Shown: positions 1-11,811 of the stretch, in pieces
Position numbering within the stretch: position 1 is the first letter of the stretch
How the letters are laid out: each line of letters begins with the position of its first letter
NCBI GenBank assembly: GCA_016584495.1
Contig: WAID01000009.1
Span: 620,001 to 684,000 of the forward strand
Direction: 5' to 3'
Length of the DNA: 64,000 nt
From: Celoporthe dispersa
Taxonomy: Eukaryota; Ascomycota; Sordariomycetes; Diaporthales; Cryphonectriaceae
The notes under the pieces: model-generated
What the model saw: only the letters and a program-made list of their open reading frames with translations
Told to the model about the DNA's origin: nothing
The model's database searches: none
Made by a program: the position numbers and the translations under genes

Positions 1-2093
1 CAAACGACCGTCCTCACGGCTGGTGGCATCTCAGCTATGCCACGACCCGTGTCATGGACAGCCTTGTGACGGCGGTCTGGCCACTGTGAATGCACGCCGG
101 CGCATTCCTACTCGACAGCGCGGTACTGGCTCGCAAGACAACCTGGCTGACCTCTCTGGAACACAAATTCTGAGCATACATGACAGTGTGGCAGATGCGT
201 GTCTCAGCAGCTATGCCGCACGCAGACTTTTCTGGCCCATCATGACCAAGTCTGCAGCCTGCCAGTCGAGGGGAAAGAAGACGAGGCCCAATCTGTACAA
301 TGGCGACCAGGGCTCGCCTCACACGCTGCACGAAGGGAGTGTAAACCTGACCAGGTCCGGAAGAGGCAAATAACACGGATCAAACAAGACGTTGCGCAAC
401 AAACGGCCCAGGCGGGGTGAAAAGAAAACGGGCCAGTCTGCGTCACAATAGGGGTCCCCACCGCAGCGGCGAAACGACAACGGTAGGCCTGTGTCACTGA
501 CCCAATTCGCCCTCTTGCACAACAGCTTTTTTGGTAAGTCTCACCATGCTCTTGTGGCCCGTCGCCTACCTCACGCAACCATTGGCCAGCTTTCAGAGCC
601 ATCCGCGCCGCAGCTCGCTATCCTGGCCACAAGCAGGTTCTGGTGGGCCTTCAACAAGTCTCGTATCCTCGTTATTCTCTACTGCACCATCCTTCTAGCC
701 GTGCTAGACAGGGGAGTACGCATGTGTGTGTGTGTATGCAGAATAGCCTGATGAGATATGGAGGGGGGGGAGGGGGGTAAAGAGCAACCTTGGCGGATGA
801 CAATACCTACACACATACGCACACCACGTTCTGTTCGGCGATCGAGGTCGGGGACTCTGGGGACTCTGGTGGCGCTGTGGGCTCAAATGACAGCCTAAGG
901 GCTACTATCCTTCTGCCGGGCCATGCAGGCATGGAGACCACAGCTGAGGGTCGCCACATGCTCGCCCGTGAAGCCCGTCAAGACTTTCCGCCTCAGTTCC
1001 AGCCGCGTTGTGAGACACGGTTTAGCCCCACGGAAGTGTGCATGGTTACCTCGTGAGACCCCCGCCTGGGAAAAAGTCAATGAGCCAGCCAGCTCTGTGT
1101 GCGAGATTTCTTTTCCTCTCTTTTTAGTGTGATCAGGTCAACCAGCCTGGTCAGACATGGGGCAGGCGACCCCTCGGCCATGTCTCTCAACGATGTTGTG
1201 CATCCATTCATACGGTAAGAGCATTCTCTCGTCCAGCGACCGTTCTACTTGTTTTTTTTTTATTTTAATTTTTTCTTCTTTTCTTTTCTCTTCCGCCTCT
1301 ACTCTCAACTGTGATTTATGAGCAGTCATCAACAGCAGACGGTATCTCTTGTCTTCTCCGCCACAGAGCCAGGCCCCGTGCGCCTCGCCTCTAGGGCCTG
1401 AGCTGAGGGGCCAGCCTGGGAGGAGTAGGGAAGAGGAAGCAAGGCCTACGCTCGCATGGCTAGCTGCATCTCTCTCTTGTCCGTACTGTGGTCCCAGGTG
1501 TGGAGAAACTCCCTCCTCGTGCTCCGGCAGCTAATTAGGATGCTGGCAGCTCATACGAGCAGAGGTATTCTCGTCCGGCAGCGGGCGAGCGCATATACAT
1601 CTGTGCGACCGCCAGAGATCTCACACCTGTGTGGCGCACATCCTCGCAGCCCCAAGGGGTCCCAGCCAGCCCTCCCGTCTCGTCCACGGTCTGTCTGCGC
1701 CCTCTCCCTCTCCCCCTCTCTCCCTCCCTCTCTCTTTCTCTCTCTCTTCGGCGACCTGGGCTCGTGGGCTCCTCCCCACCCACACCTACACCTACAGGCC
1801 TCCTGCCCACCAGGCCGTACAGTTGACCTTCACCGTGTGCGGTGTGTACGTCACTATCTTTTCTTCTTCTTTCTCTCTCTTCTTCTACACTGGTGCTCAA
1901 GTGATACGTTTGTGGAGCATGGTGAAAAAATTACGGATCGTCAGTGATAGGGTGTGTGTATGTGTGTGTGTGTGTGTGTTTAAGGGACGGGCCGGACCCC
2001 TTTTGGGAGAGCCGGTCGATGATTGGTACACACATCACTGGTGGCTTCAGGGGGGGCTCTGCTGCTAAATCTTGGTGTAGATATGAGGCTGTC

Positions 2094-2098
<5 letters not shown>

Positions 2099-2154
<56 letters not shown>
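2099..2154. repeat. (GT)28 microsatellite
   Basis: Uninterrupted GT dinucleotide tract of 28 units, preceded by an imperfect GTCT stretch and followed by alternating GC/GT. Alternating purine-pyrimidine DNA of this length can adopt Z-form and is prone to slippage. Confidence 0.95.
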
Positions 2155-2159
<5 letters not shown>

Positions 2160-2359
2160 CGCGCGTGTGGAAGGGAGGATCAAGACTCACTATATACGAC
2201 CTGTCGCTTGCATATCTAGCAACCCCCTCCCCATCCTCCTCTTCTTTGTCCCTCTCTCTGGCCTCTTTCCCCTCCGCCTTGCCATTTTTCGTCTCACCAC
2301 GTGGTTCAGGGTAGATTGATGCCTTGACTGCACGCGCCTATTTATCTTGCCTCTCTTCT

Positions 2360-2386
2360 TTCTCTCTCTCTCTCTCTCTCTCTCTC
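2360..2386. repeat. (CT)n microsatellite
   Basis: Pure CT tract of about 13 units upstream of the Cys-rich membrane protein gene. It is a pyrimidine-rich leader typical of fungal promoter and 5' UTR regions. Confidence 0.9.
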
Positions 2387-2689
2387 CACACTCGTTTGCT
2401 TCCTGTTCGTTCGACACTTATCTCGTCGGCACCATCTGTCTCTTACTACAGATCTAGTCAAGAGAGGCCGCCTCTAGATATGCTGTCGTCTGGTCTGCAA
2501 CCGTGATGGGTGATATGTCCTCGCCCGTGGCACACCATACAGAGACCCACCGCCTACATCCTTACGATTATTCTTACTCAGCAGGTCCAAGCATTGTTGT
2601 TTGCTGAGAGCAGGGCGAGAGAGAATAAGGAGAAAACCACAGTCCAGAAACCAAAGAAAAAGAGAGACAGAAAGAAAGAAAGAAAAATT

Positions 2690-4971
2690 ATGAAGAACAG
2701 ACGGGACGATGAGGAGTGTGCGTGCCCTTTCAGCGAGCCGGGCCAGGGCGACTTCTCCTATCCGGAGTACTGGGACCCGCCAGCCTCGACAGCAACCAGG
2801 CAGGACTGTTTCGACGCCTGTCAGGATGCATTCCTGACCAGCCTGACGGGGCAGACGCATGTCAGCAATGTGACGTGCCAGCTGCTGGAGGAGAATGGAC
2901 AAGGAGGAAATATCTTCTGGGCGCTGTATCACCTGGACATGAAGTATTGTGGGCTGCAGCTGTCGAGCGTGGCTCACCCAGACCGTAAGTTGTATCATGT
3001 TGTGGCTGTATTCACTCGCTCACCATCTGCTCCTGTGATGGTATGATTAGGGGAGAGTAACATGTTGACTGAGGAGGGCCACTAACAGCTGGTGTGGAAA
3101 GCATCATTTCTACTTGCGACAAGTCAGTCCACTCTCTCTCTGTCTTCCTCTGTCTCTCTCTCTGCCTCTACACTCAAAAAATTATATCAGGGATAAACTA
3201 CTAACAGACTTGTCACAGCATCGGATATGGAGGACTGATCGATCCGTCGTGGCCTCCAACAACGTATCAGTGCAGCGTGTGCCCTCTGGACAGGGAACAA
3301 CAGACGGACCAGACTGCCTCTACAGCTTCAGCACCTTCCACGTCAACCGCAAAGGCGGGCCTCTCCTCTTCCTCCGCGCCGTCTTCGCCTGCGGGCGTGT
3401 CAACCTCGACAGCGCCCGGCGCATCAGGGGCCACAGCAACCAGCCGTTCTTCCTCCTCATCCAAGTCAGCAACAGCAGCCAGCGACAGTACTGTCCTCAG
3501 CGCGCCGCCTCCAGGACAACAACACCTCTCCACACAGGGAATAGTCGCCATAGCAGTATGCAGCACCATAGCAATCGCAGCAGCCCTCCTCCTCCTGTTC
3601 TGCGCCCTCCGCCGGAGACGGAGACAACAAGAGGCCTATGCAGGCTCCCCAACTGGTCTCAAGAGCCGCATCAGCCGGGTCACCAGCGACTTCGCCATGC
3701 CGCCCGTGGAGACCTATCAGCCGTTGATATCACCCACCTCCTCCCTCACCAACGACAGCGGGCCGTTCTTGACGCCACCTCTGCGGCTCCGCGACAGGAA
3801 GCTCCTCCCGTCTCTCCTGCGGCCCTCGTCGCACCCAGAGCAGCCTCCCCCCATCGCCATCGGCCCCAGCTCCGAGGAGCGTCAGCATGCCAGCAGTGGT
3901 GGAAGCAACCCGTACAGCACAAGCCACAGCGCTGAACGAGCAGGAGCAGCAGCAAAGGCAGCAGCAGCAGGCCCCAACCCCTTTCCCTCATCAGCGGTCT
4001 GCGCGCCTACGAGCAACAAACTCGAGCCGCGGCTGGAGAAGCTACACAGTGCCCTGGGCGGCACCACCGCCAGGGCCGCCTCCTCGTCTGCTCACGTGCC
4101 GGCAACTGCTGCTGCTGCTTCTGCTGTTCTGTCCTCGTCGGCTCTTCTTGAACCGTCGTCGCCTCCGTATACCCAGCTCAGATTTCCTCCTGGCGCTCTT
4201 CCTGTGAGCCAAGGCCGCCGTCGTGGTGATGGTGGTGGGACCTCACAGACAGTACCTGCTCAGCCGCCCGCGTCGTCCTCGGCACAGCCGGGAGCTGCCT
4301 CGGACAGCCACAACCACAGCAGCAGCGAGTACATCAAAAAGAAGCACGACTACCAAAGCCACAGCAGAGGCGACTTCATCTCCAGCCACCTTCACCATCA
4401 TCATCACCACCACCACGCCGCCAGCAGGATCGTCTCGCCCGAACACCAGACCACAACCAACCCCGCCTTCGCCGCCACCCCGCCCTCCTCTCCGGTGCGC
4501 CCTCGCAGACCCCACGACGAGCCCCTCGAGATCCCAGACCTCGTCAGCCCGCTCTGCTCCCCCGCCCGCTCGGCGCGTGGTGGCCGTGGCTCGCCGTCAC
4601 CCGGCCCGCCGCCTAGAGTGGCCCTGCCGCCTCCTCCGCCACCTGCCGCCCTGCTGGTGCCGGGCTCAGCGGAGGGGATCGGGATCGCCAGGACTACGGG
4701 GATGGGAGAGATGCGTGGGCACGGCTATAGGGACAGCTGGGGGAGCTGGGAGGAGGAGGAGAAGAGGATGGGAGGGCTGGGCTCGTCGTCCTCGCAGCCG
4801 GGGCGGATGTTTGAGTTTCATTTCCGCCGGGCGGAGGGGCGCATTGAGAGGTTGTCGGAGGGATCGCACTCATCGTGTGAGCCTTGGACTTTGAGGATTT
4901 GTCTCTTGTCTTCTTCTTCTTCTCTTTTTTTTTCTTCTCTTTACTCTGTTTCTCTCCCAGCGGGTATTTAA
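2690..4971 (+). CDS. Cys-rich single-pass membrane protein (unknown function)
   Basis: Three exons are proposed: 2690-2984, 3089-3122 (only 34 bases) and 3219-4971. Donors are GTAAGT and GTCAGT, acceptors CTAACAG and CACAG, and the sum is 694 codons. The N-terminal 140 residues hold about ten cysteines with a CDNIGYGGLIDPSW stretch that is created across the second splice junction. Next come a Ser/Thr/Ala-rich stalk (about 3290-3540), one transmembrane helix (GIVAIAVCSTIAIAAALLLL) followed by RRRRR, and a long cytoplasmic tail with Pro/Ser-rich and poly-His segments. This is the layout of fungal plasma-membrane proteins with a cysteine ectodomain, such as WSC-type sensors, but no WSC domain is recognised. 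The first ATG gives no signal peptide, so a 5' exon is probably missing; an acceptor-like AACAG lies at 2696-2700. The C-terminal 35 residues are also uncertain. Confidence 0.6.
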
Positions 4972-6469
4972 TTATTCAATGGTGAATCGAGAAGGGATGA
5001 AGTGTGGGTAGAGGAGAGTAGCCAAAGGAGGCAAGAGGAAAGAAAGAGGGAAAGAAGGAAGAAAAAAAAGAAACAGAAGACAATCAGGATCAATGTCTAA
5101 TGTGTTTTATAAAGAGAGGATTCTATCAATGTGCCATGTCCTGCACCACCAGGTAACTACGGAATGAATTGAGAACGACGGTGGTCGTCGTCGTCATATT
5201 GTCTCCTCAAGTTCGAGCCAAGATCCTGTTATTACTATCACCTTAAGACCAAGCTAGATTGAGCTTGAGGCGATCTCACGAGTATGGAAAGGAAAACTCC
5301 TCCAAGAGAAGTGCTTGCTTCGTTTCTGATGTTGGCTTAAACAAAGTGACCCAGCAGCCTCTGGCAGGATCAAGAGGCCCCCTTTCTTGGTCAATCACGT
5401 TTCCACAGTGCTCTCGGTCAAGACTCACCGCTGCCCGGCCACAAGCGAGTATGTCATATTTCTTGGGATGAAAACCAAAACAAGAGCTACAGTGCATTGT
5501 CATCTTCGTCTGAAATCATCCCACCACATGAGACTGGAGGGCTTCTACACACAATGCCACAAGGTTAGCCCTGGCACTCTTTGCATAAACTCGCATAGTA
5601 TTGACTTCTGCGCCCAACGCCTAGTGAATTAACAGACTTTATCCACCCTAGGGCGCAGCGCATGAACAAAACGTTCCTGGATGTACCTGCATCACGACCC
5701 TGAAGGTTTCCTTTTCTTCTTCTTCTGCTTCCCCTCCCTCTTTACCTCCCGAAACGGCCTTGGAAGTAACAAGAACTTTGACGTCACGTTCAACGAATGT
5801 GACAGGTCTTTCCTTACGTATCCTCCCATGCTCATAACACCATCTGACGAAACACTTAATTTGTGCTCCATCGGGGCCGAGAGTTGGTGCCATTATTTAG
5901 ATGATGGGTTGCTTTTCAGACAAGCTCTCCCTCTAGATGCTACATGCATCAGCCTGGTGAGAAGAGAAGGAGAAGAAGAAGAAACACCCCATATACCCTG
6001 TGGGCTTGTTCATCTAAACCGTCCTTACCTGGTCCTGGTAGCAAGCGACATCATCGCAAGAATTGTTGGCTGTAATGACATGTGTGCAGCGTTGCCGAGA
6101 TTCAGTAAAGTCTCGACGGGGAGATGGTGACGATCAATCTGGGGATCGCGAGTCAAATTACTGGAGCCTCCTTGGTCTCGGTGAAAGCCTTGTATTGGGA
6201 TCTGTTTTGATAAATATAAGGCTGCTTGCTGCCCACGACTTCTGGTATCAATTTGTCTTCCTCTACATACAAGTCTTACATATATGGTCATTCATCACCC
6301 ACTTTTCTCCCCAGGCCAGGGTAATTCTTGTATGCTCCTTCTCTGGAATAGCAAGCCTCCTCCAGACCACATCTGTTGTTCCAACTTGTCACCATTACAA
6401 CATCCATCTCCCTACAAACCACCACACAAGACACCTATGCCCTCCCCGCCCTCCCCCCCCCCCCAAAAA
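4972..6469. other. Intergenic, no gene seen
   Basis: Contains the 3' flank of the membrane protein and the promoter and leader of the aquaporin. Open frames, the largest about 150 codons at 5681-6130, show no domain and have uneven codon use. The last bases before the aquaporin start are a C-rich run followed by six A, a favourable start context. Confidence 0.5.
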
Positions 6470-8452
6470 ATGACTACTAGATCCTCTTTCCCCGGCCACC
6501 CCTACTCTTATTCCTCCGAAGCCCTCCACAACACGTTCAGACAAACCCAATACCCAGGCGACGAAGCCTTAACCACAGCAGGCCGGCGCATAGAACCAGA
6601 CGACGACAATGACATCTCGCCCAACACTATCGTCGCCGCGCCCGGGTACGACTCAGACGACTCCATCGTCCTCCCCCCGGCACCTCCTCAGCCGGCACCA
6701 CGACACCACAGGCAGGCCTCCTCGCGCTCCCGGTCACGCTCACGAGCACCACGGGCCTATCCGAGGGAGTACTCGTCGGACTCTCCCGTGTACAGCAACA
6801 GCAGCCGGCAGGCGGCGTCCTCAAGGCCTCCGAGGCAGCCTCGCTTCCCAGAGGCGCCCCTTGAAACCGCCGGGAACGACACCGCCGCCGCCTCCTCCTC
6901 TTCCTCCCCCCACGGCTCCGACCGCGCCTGGAGGGAACAGGCCCGTCATCCGGACTACGCCGACCGGCGCACGCACGCAAACAGGCCCAGGAGCCGAGCC
7001 CGTGCCGGCCCGCCGCAGTCTTACCTGAACCAGCGCAACTCGGCGCTGCTGCAGCAGGAACAGGACGCCGCGGGCAAGGCGTGGGTCGAGGAGACACGCT
7101 CGGGACGCGGCTATCCTCCCTCCTCGCCCGGTACCGATAGGTATTATCACAACTACGACGAGGAGAAGGGCTACGCGGGACCGCGGCAGCACCAGCCACC
7201 GCCGCGCGTCGAGTGGAAGTCCCTGACCATGGAGCAAAAGGCAGAGGTGCTGCGCCTGCCGTGGTCGCAGTGGATGAACTCGGAGGTCAAGAACCACTTT
7301 GTCGCCAGCCTGGGCGAGTTTGTGGGGACGACCATGTTTCTTTTCTTTGCCTTTGCTGGGACCGAGGTTGCTAATATCCAGTCGGATGCCAATGACTCTT
7401 CGTCTTCGGATGATTCCAACAGTGTAAGTTGTTGTGGTTGCCCTTTGATGTTTCCTTCTTCTTCTTCTCCCTCTCTCTCTTTATTTTTTTCTTGCTGTTC
7501 TCTGGCCAAACCCAAGAGAAAGAAAAAAAAACGGTACAAGAGATATATATTGACACGATATGAATACGTCTTCAGACTACAGGTGGCGTGACGGGTTTCA
7601 ACGTCGGCGTCCAGCTCTACATCGCCCTGGCCTTTGGCTTCTCTCTCATGGTCAACGTTTGGGTAAGTCTCAAGACAAAGCGGTATCCACGAGACAGAAC
7701 CATCTCCCCCTCCCCCTCCCCCACTGACATCCAGAACAAAAAAAAAAAGGTCTTCTTCCGAGTCAGCGGAGGTCTCTTCAACCCGGCCGTGACCCTAGCC
7801 ATGCTCATGATCCGCGCCATCAAGCCGGCCCGGGCCCTCTGCCTCTTCCTGGCCCAGCTCGCCGGCTCCATCCTCGCCTCCGTCCTCGTCCGCTATCTGT
7901 TCCCCGTCAACTTCAACGTCCGCACCACCCTCACGGGCGGCGCCAGCATCGCCCAGGGCCTCTTCATCGAGGCCCTCCTGACCGCCGAGCTCGTCTTCAC
8001 CATCTACATGCTCGCCGCGGAGAAGCACCGCGCCACCTTCATCGCGCCCGTGGGCATCGGGCTGGCGCTCTTCATCGCCGAGATGGCCGGCGTCCAGTTT
8101 ACGGGGGCAGCCTGAACCCGGCGCGCTCGTTTGGGCCCTGTGTGGCCACGGCCACGTTTGACAAGGACCATTGGATCTACTGGGTTGGGCCGGGGATCGG
8201 GGCTTGTATCGCGTGGTTGTTTTACCGCTTCATCAAGATCCTGGAGTACGAGGTAAGGAGAGAATTCCTAGTCCCTCTGACGCCGGGTTTACAGGTGGCT
8301 GACGAGGTAAATGACCTTTATAGATGGCCAACCCGGGCGCCGATGGTGATCCGCACAACGATCCCACCAAGAACCCCGAGAAGAGGGCCGAGGTGCAGAC
8401 CTCGCGGCACAGGTCGAGCCTCTCCAGTATGAGGGACGTATCAGAACCATAG
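6470..8452 (+). CDS. Aquaporin (MIP family) with long N-terminal tail; frame broken
   Basis: Membrane channel for water or small solutes. Exons are 6470-7423, 7576-7662, 7750-8252 and 8324-8452, all GT-AG. About 280 residues of charged, Ser/Pro/Arg-rich, probably disordered sequence precede the first membrane segment (GEFVGTTMFLFFAFAGTEVA). The first MIP box is present as GGLFNPAVTLAM. The second, SLNPARSFGP, lies just after a frame change: at 8101-8108 the run ACGGGGGC has five G where six keep the frame. Read as written, translation stops at 8113-8115 and the last two helices are lost. Beyond the break the sequence stays conserved (WIYWVGPGIGACIAWLFYRF), so the loss is recent or a consensus error. 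With one G restored the protein would be about 557 residues. The last intron is supported by GTAAGG and TATAG; its exon encodes a short polar tail. Confidence 0.88.
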
Positions 8453-8813
8453 CCTGCTCAGCATACGGTCTCTTGGTGAACTGGACGCAATGACGAGGGC
8501 CGACGTGTGGTTATATGACGAGCTCGAAGAAAGGTTCACCGTAGGAATGGTATTAATACCTGTATCTGTATAGTAGAGAACATCAGAACAGGGACGAAGA
8601 GAGGGCAAAAAAAAAAAAAAAAAAGGAGGGGGGGGGGAACTTGTGAGACATTATAACCTGTCTATGTACGAATAATGAACTGAATCTTTATGCATAATCA
8701 CGTCTATGACTTGAGCGTGAAAAACTCAGCCATATCACAGTCAAGGCATATTACCCAGTCAGCGCAGACAGCTTGGGAGAGAAATGAAGGATATCGCTGT
8801 GGTGAGTATATAT
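8453..8813. other. Convergent intergenic spacer
   Basis: Lies between the ends of the aquaporin and the minus-strand MGC protein gene. It holds a poly-A run and a G run near 8609-8638 and no coding signal. Confidence 0.6.
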
Positions 8814-10140
8814 TCAAATGCTCCTCAAAACACTGCGCTCTATGTGAGCTACAAGGGGTTTATAACCAAACTCACAGGTCAACCCAACAGAAGTTTTGCA
8901 GCCCAGTTCCAAACCTGAACTCGTGACGGGCAGCATCAGGGCCCTTGCCCCTCCACCCCGACGAGCAGGACGAGTGTCGGGCACCAGTTTCTCAGCGATG
9001 GCCCGCTCCACGACCCTCTCAGCCATCCACCGAGGGAAGTGATCTGGACTCTGTTTCGTCTTAGACGATGGCTCTTCCTCACGCGAGTTCATCTCTGCTA
9101 GCACCCTATCGACGAGGTCCTCGTACCCGCAAGCTGCGGGCGGCGGCTTGAAATCGTCTGTGCTGGTGTCTTCTCCTGGGACTGGACTTCGTAGGGTCTC
9201 GCCATTATTGGCTGGCGGCGTCCTGTCCGCCACGCGTCTACTCGGCCCAGTTGCGTCCTTCTTGTGTGGTGAGCTGCTCGCTAACCTGGCCGTCGATGTG
9301 CTATTTTGTTCAAAAGAGAAACGGCGTTGCCGCGCACAGGGACTCGGAGGCTGCATTTCTACCTCTTTGCCCTTGGGGCTTTGTGGCGGTAGTGTATTCT
9401 GTGAGCATCGCTTCGAGGGTGTTCTTGTGCTCTGTAGGTACAAAAACCAAGAGTAGCCACTGTGATAGCCCAGCCGGTCAGGTCACCAACTCTCGATGCC
9501 GCTGGAGCGGAGGGGAGAAGGAAGGAGAGTCAAGAGGTTGGAGGAGTCCAGAGACATACTCTACATCACGAAACCAGATCCCATTACCTTGATCCACCTC
9601 GTGAAACTCACAATGCGTCCGGAGCAGAAAACTGCGGACAGGCCCCAACATATTGACCGCCAAACAAAGCTGGGCATCACTGCTCCTCCCAGACGACGAC
9701 GAAGACACCCGAGACACGCCCTCCAGACACCGCTGAAGGGGACCTCCCCTGTGTCTTCTCTCGAAACGGACCACGGTGGCATAACCACCATCGTCCTCCC
9801 ACGGGGAAGACAGCTGGATCTCAAAGTACCTGCGCCGGACCGTAAATGCGACATCTGCGTATTTTAACATGCGGCGCAGGAAGTCGTGGCTCCTCTAGAG
9901 ATCGGCGACTGGGAGGATGAGGCGGAAGGTTCTGTCTCTATAGGCGGCTGGGTCCTTTAGAAGGCATCGTAAGGGGTACTGAGAGGAGGAGAAGGAGGAG
10001 GAGGAGGCGGCGGCGGCAGAGGATTGTCCTTCCTCGTCCCTGGCTGCCTTATCTCCGTTGAGGTCGCTGTATCTCTCAGAGCGCGGCTCAGCGGAAGAAG
10101 TCCGACGCTGGCGGGCCAGGGTGGAGAAGGTACAGCCCAT
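8814..10140 (-). CDS. Unknown protein starting MGC, interrupted by in-frame TAG
   Basis: Read on the minus strand, an open frame starts at 10140 with Met-Gly-Cys, a possible site for N-myristoylation or palmitoylation. It runs through a Ser-rich segment into YPLRCLLKDPAAYRDRTFRL. At 9897-9895 the same frame meets TAG, then continues without interruption as RSHDFLRRMLKYADVAFTVR and on to 9487. A 55-base intron (9486-9432, GTGACC to CTACAG) joins it in phase to a second exon ending at 8814, rich in Ser, Pro and charged residues with a small helical block (WMAERVVERAIAEKL). The regular composition on both sides of the TAG suggests one gene. The stop may be a nonsense change, a sequencing error or a read-through site; the context TAG-AGG is not the known fungal read-through motif. 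No family was recognised. Length would be about 423 codons. Confidence 0.45.
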
Positions 10141-10766
10141 CTTGAGCCGGGAGGGACGGTGTAGACGTAAAGGGGAGTTGACGTGATGATGATGAATCGA
10201 AAGAGATATATGAAACCATGAGATTGTGGCTCACTACACACTTGTGGCGGCATAGTTTGCGATGTTTGTGTATCTTTTCGGCATCAGGATGCTAAGGTGT
10301 GGAAAGAAAAAGAAAAGAAGAAAAAAAAAGGGGGGGGGGGATCGCAGGCAAAGACGTATGTCACGATGGTTCCTTCCACATAGCAGTCCGTAGCTCGGAG
10401 GAAGTGATGACCTCATCCTAGACTTTGCAATAGTCATGAGAGTGCACAGCAACCGCACGATACAGTTTCTAGAGATTGGGTGGGAGGTGCGAGGTGCTAC
10501 GCATGGCATGGCTGACATGTGCAGTGGGTTGACTGCTGCCATGGAACTCGTGACGAGAGTCTGCTCAGAACAACACAACTCACAGCAGACTGCCCGACAA
10601 GAGATAAAATCACCATGCTGACTGGTCAGGCGTTTTTTCTTCTTCTTCTTTTCTTTTTTAGAATTAGGACCTAATCGACCAAGCATGACGTCCTCTCGTT
10701 TGACCTACGAGAGATGGGCACACACACCTACTCCCCCCTCTCGCCCCAAAACATGTAAGATCTCAA

Positions 10767-10798
<32 letters not shown>

Positions 10799-10823
10799 AC
10801 AAACACATACAAACCTAAATCAC
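10141..10823. other. Intergenic, no gene seen
   Basis: Promoter of the MGC protein gene (minus) and 3' flank of the reductase gene. It carries a poly-A/poly-G stretch at 10318-10340 and a CT tract at 10767-10792. No domain is visible in any frame. Confidence 0.55.
10767..10792. repeat. (CT)n microsatellite
   Basis: About 13 CT units just downstream of the stop of the minus-strand reductase gene. Confidence 0.9.
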
Positions 10824-11811
10824 TTACAGGATACCAGGAATAACAGCTCGCCTGCTCCGAATCTTCTCCTCCCCAAACGTCTCCGCATACCACCGCCTCC
10901 CGCTGACCGCCCGCGGCAGCATCGCCGAGACCTCGTTCACAATAAACATGAGCGCCGGCGTGCACGAGAACCCGCACGCGACATAGAACCCAAACCACTC
11001 GGTCCACTCGGCCAGGTAGTGCGGGTACAGCACGTACCGAAACAGGCCCGCCTGCGGGATGCGGTAGTGCTTCTCGACCGTCGCCGCGGCCCGTGCCCCG
11101 CCGCCGCTCTCCGCCGCCACCATCTCCTGCCGCTGCTTCTCGCGCCTCCTGATCTCGCGCAGCTCGTCGTCGTGGTAGAAGTTGGCCGCCAGCCCGACGT
11201 AGAAGAGCGCGATCCCCGCGGTGAACTGGAGCGTCGGGAAGGGGCCGAGCTGGGCGCGCCAGGCGGCCGCGGTGACGGGGCCGTACGCCGCGAGCCAGCT
11301 GCCGATGAGGGTGCCGTTGAGGAGCTGGAAGGTGATGGCTGCGAGCCACACGAGGACGTGGATGGGCGACATGGAGGGCTGGAGGAAGGGGAACAGCACC
11401 GCGCGGTAGAGGTAGTGGATGACGAAGAGGCCTGCGAGGACCTGGTTCTGCCAGGGCAGGTCGGTGATGCCGTGCTCGGCAGGGAGGTGGAACATCATGT
11501 ACAGCAGGGTGAGGAAACCGGGGACCTCCATGGTGAGCCAGGCGATGCGGCCGGGAATGTTGAGCCTGCTATTGACCGAGGTCTTGCCCATGCCGTACCA
11601 GGGGATGACCCACTGTGCCATGCTGTTCTGTGCGTGTGTGGTCGCGTGAGTGTCTACACCAAGGCAGAAGAGAGGAGCAAGAGCCAGCCTGGTCTCTGGT
11701 CCTGGGAGAGGAAGCAGGTGTCGAACTCACCAGGGGGAAGAAACACCAGATGAGCAGGATGAAGTCGTAGTTCTCCTTGGACGGAGGATACCAGTTCTGG
11801 ATGAGCGCCAT
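10824..11811 (-). CDS. Steroid 5-alpha-reductase family membrane protein
   Basis: Multi-pass membrane protein of the 3-oxo-5-alpha-steroid 4-dehydrogenase (DET2/SRD5A) family, which reduces a steroid or related enone double bond with NADPH in the ER. Two exons, 11811-11731 and 11627-10824, are joined phase 0 (donor GTGAGT, acceptor GCACAG), giving 294 residues, a little longer than the family norm. The C-terminal block shows the family pattern: YRIPQAGLFRYVLYPHYLAEWTEWFGF, split here as YRIPQAGLF and YPHYLAEWTEWFGF, followed near the end by SRRAVIP, comparable to SRKALIP in animal enzymes. The basic insert around REIRRREKQRQE lies between helices. The stop TAA sits inside a perfect donor sequence (GTAAGT), so an alternatively spliced C-terminus is possible. 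The substrate cannot be told; fungal relatives are mostly uncharacterised. Confidence 0.85.

Larger units (their letters stand above)
1..2689. other. Intergenic, no gene seen
   Basis: No frame shows a conserved domain or a convincing exon chain; the short open frames here are low-complexity. The stretch is marked by microsatellites, notably a 28-unit GT tract at 2099-2154, a shorter TG tract near 1951-1979 and a CT tract at 2360-2386. The last 400 bases before the next gene are rich in pyrimidine and then purine runs. A signal-peptide exon of the downstream membrane protein could be hidden here, but none could be identified. Confidence 0.5.

Noticed and set aside
1456..2319. Several frames of 60-163 codons across GT/CT repeats
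   Set aside because: Translations are VCVC or SLSL repeats from microsatellites.
5681..6130. 149-codon frame upstream of the aquaporin
   Set aside because: Contains FFFFF-type low complexity from T runs and no recognisable domain or flanking exons.
11019..11753. 244-codon plus-strand frame opposite the reductase
   Set aside because: Antisense shadow with Glu/Gly/Val bias; the minus strand has the 5-alpha-reductase signature.
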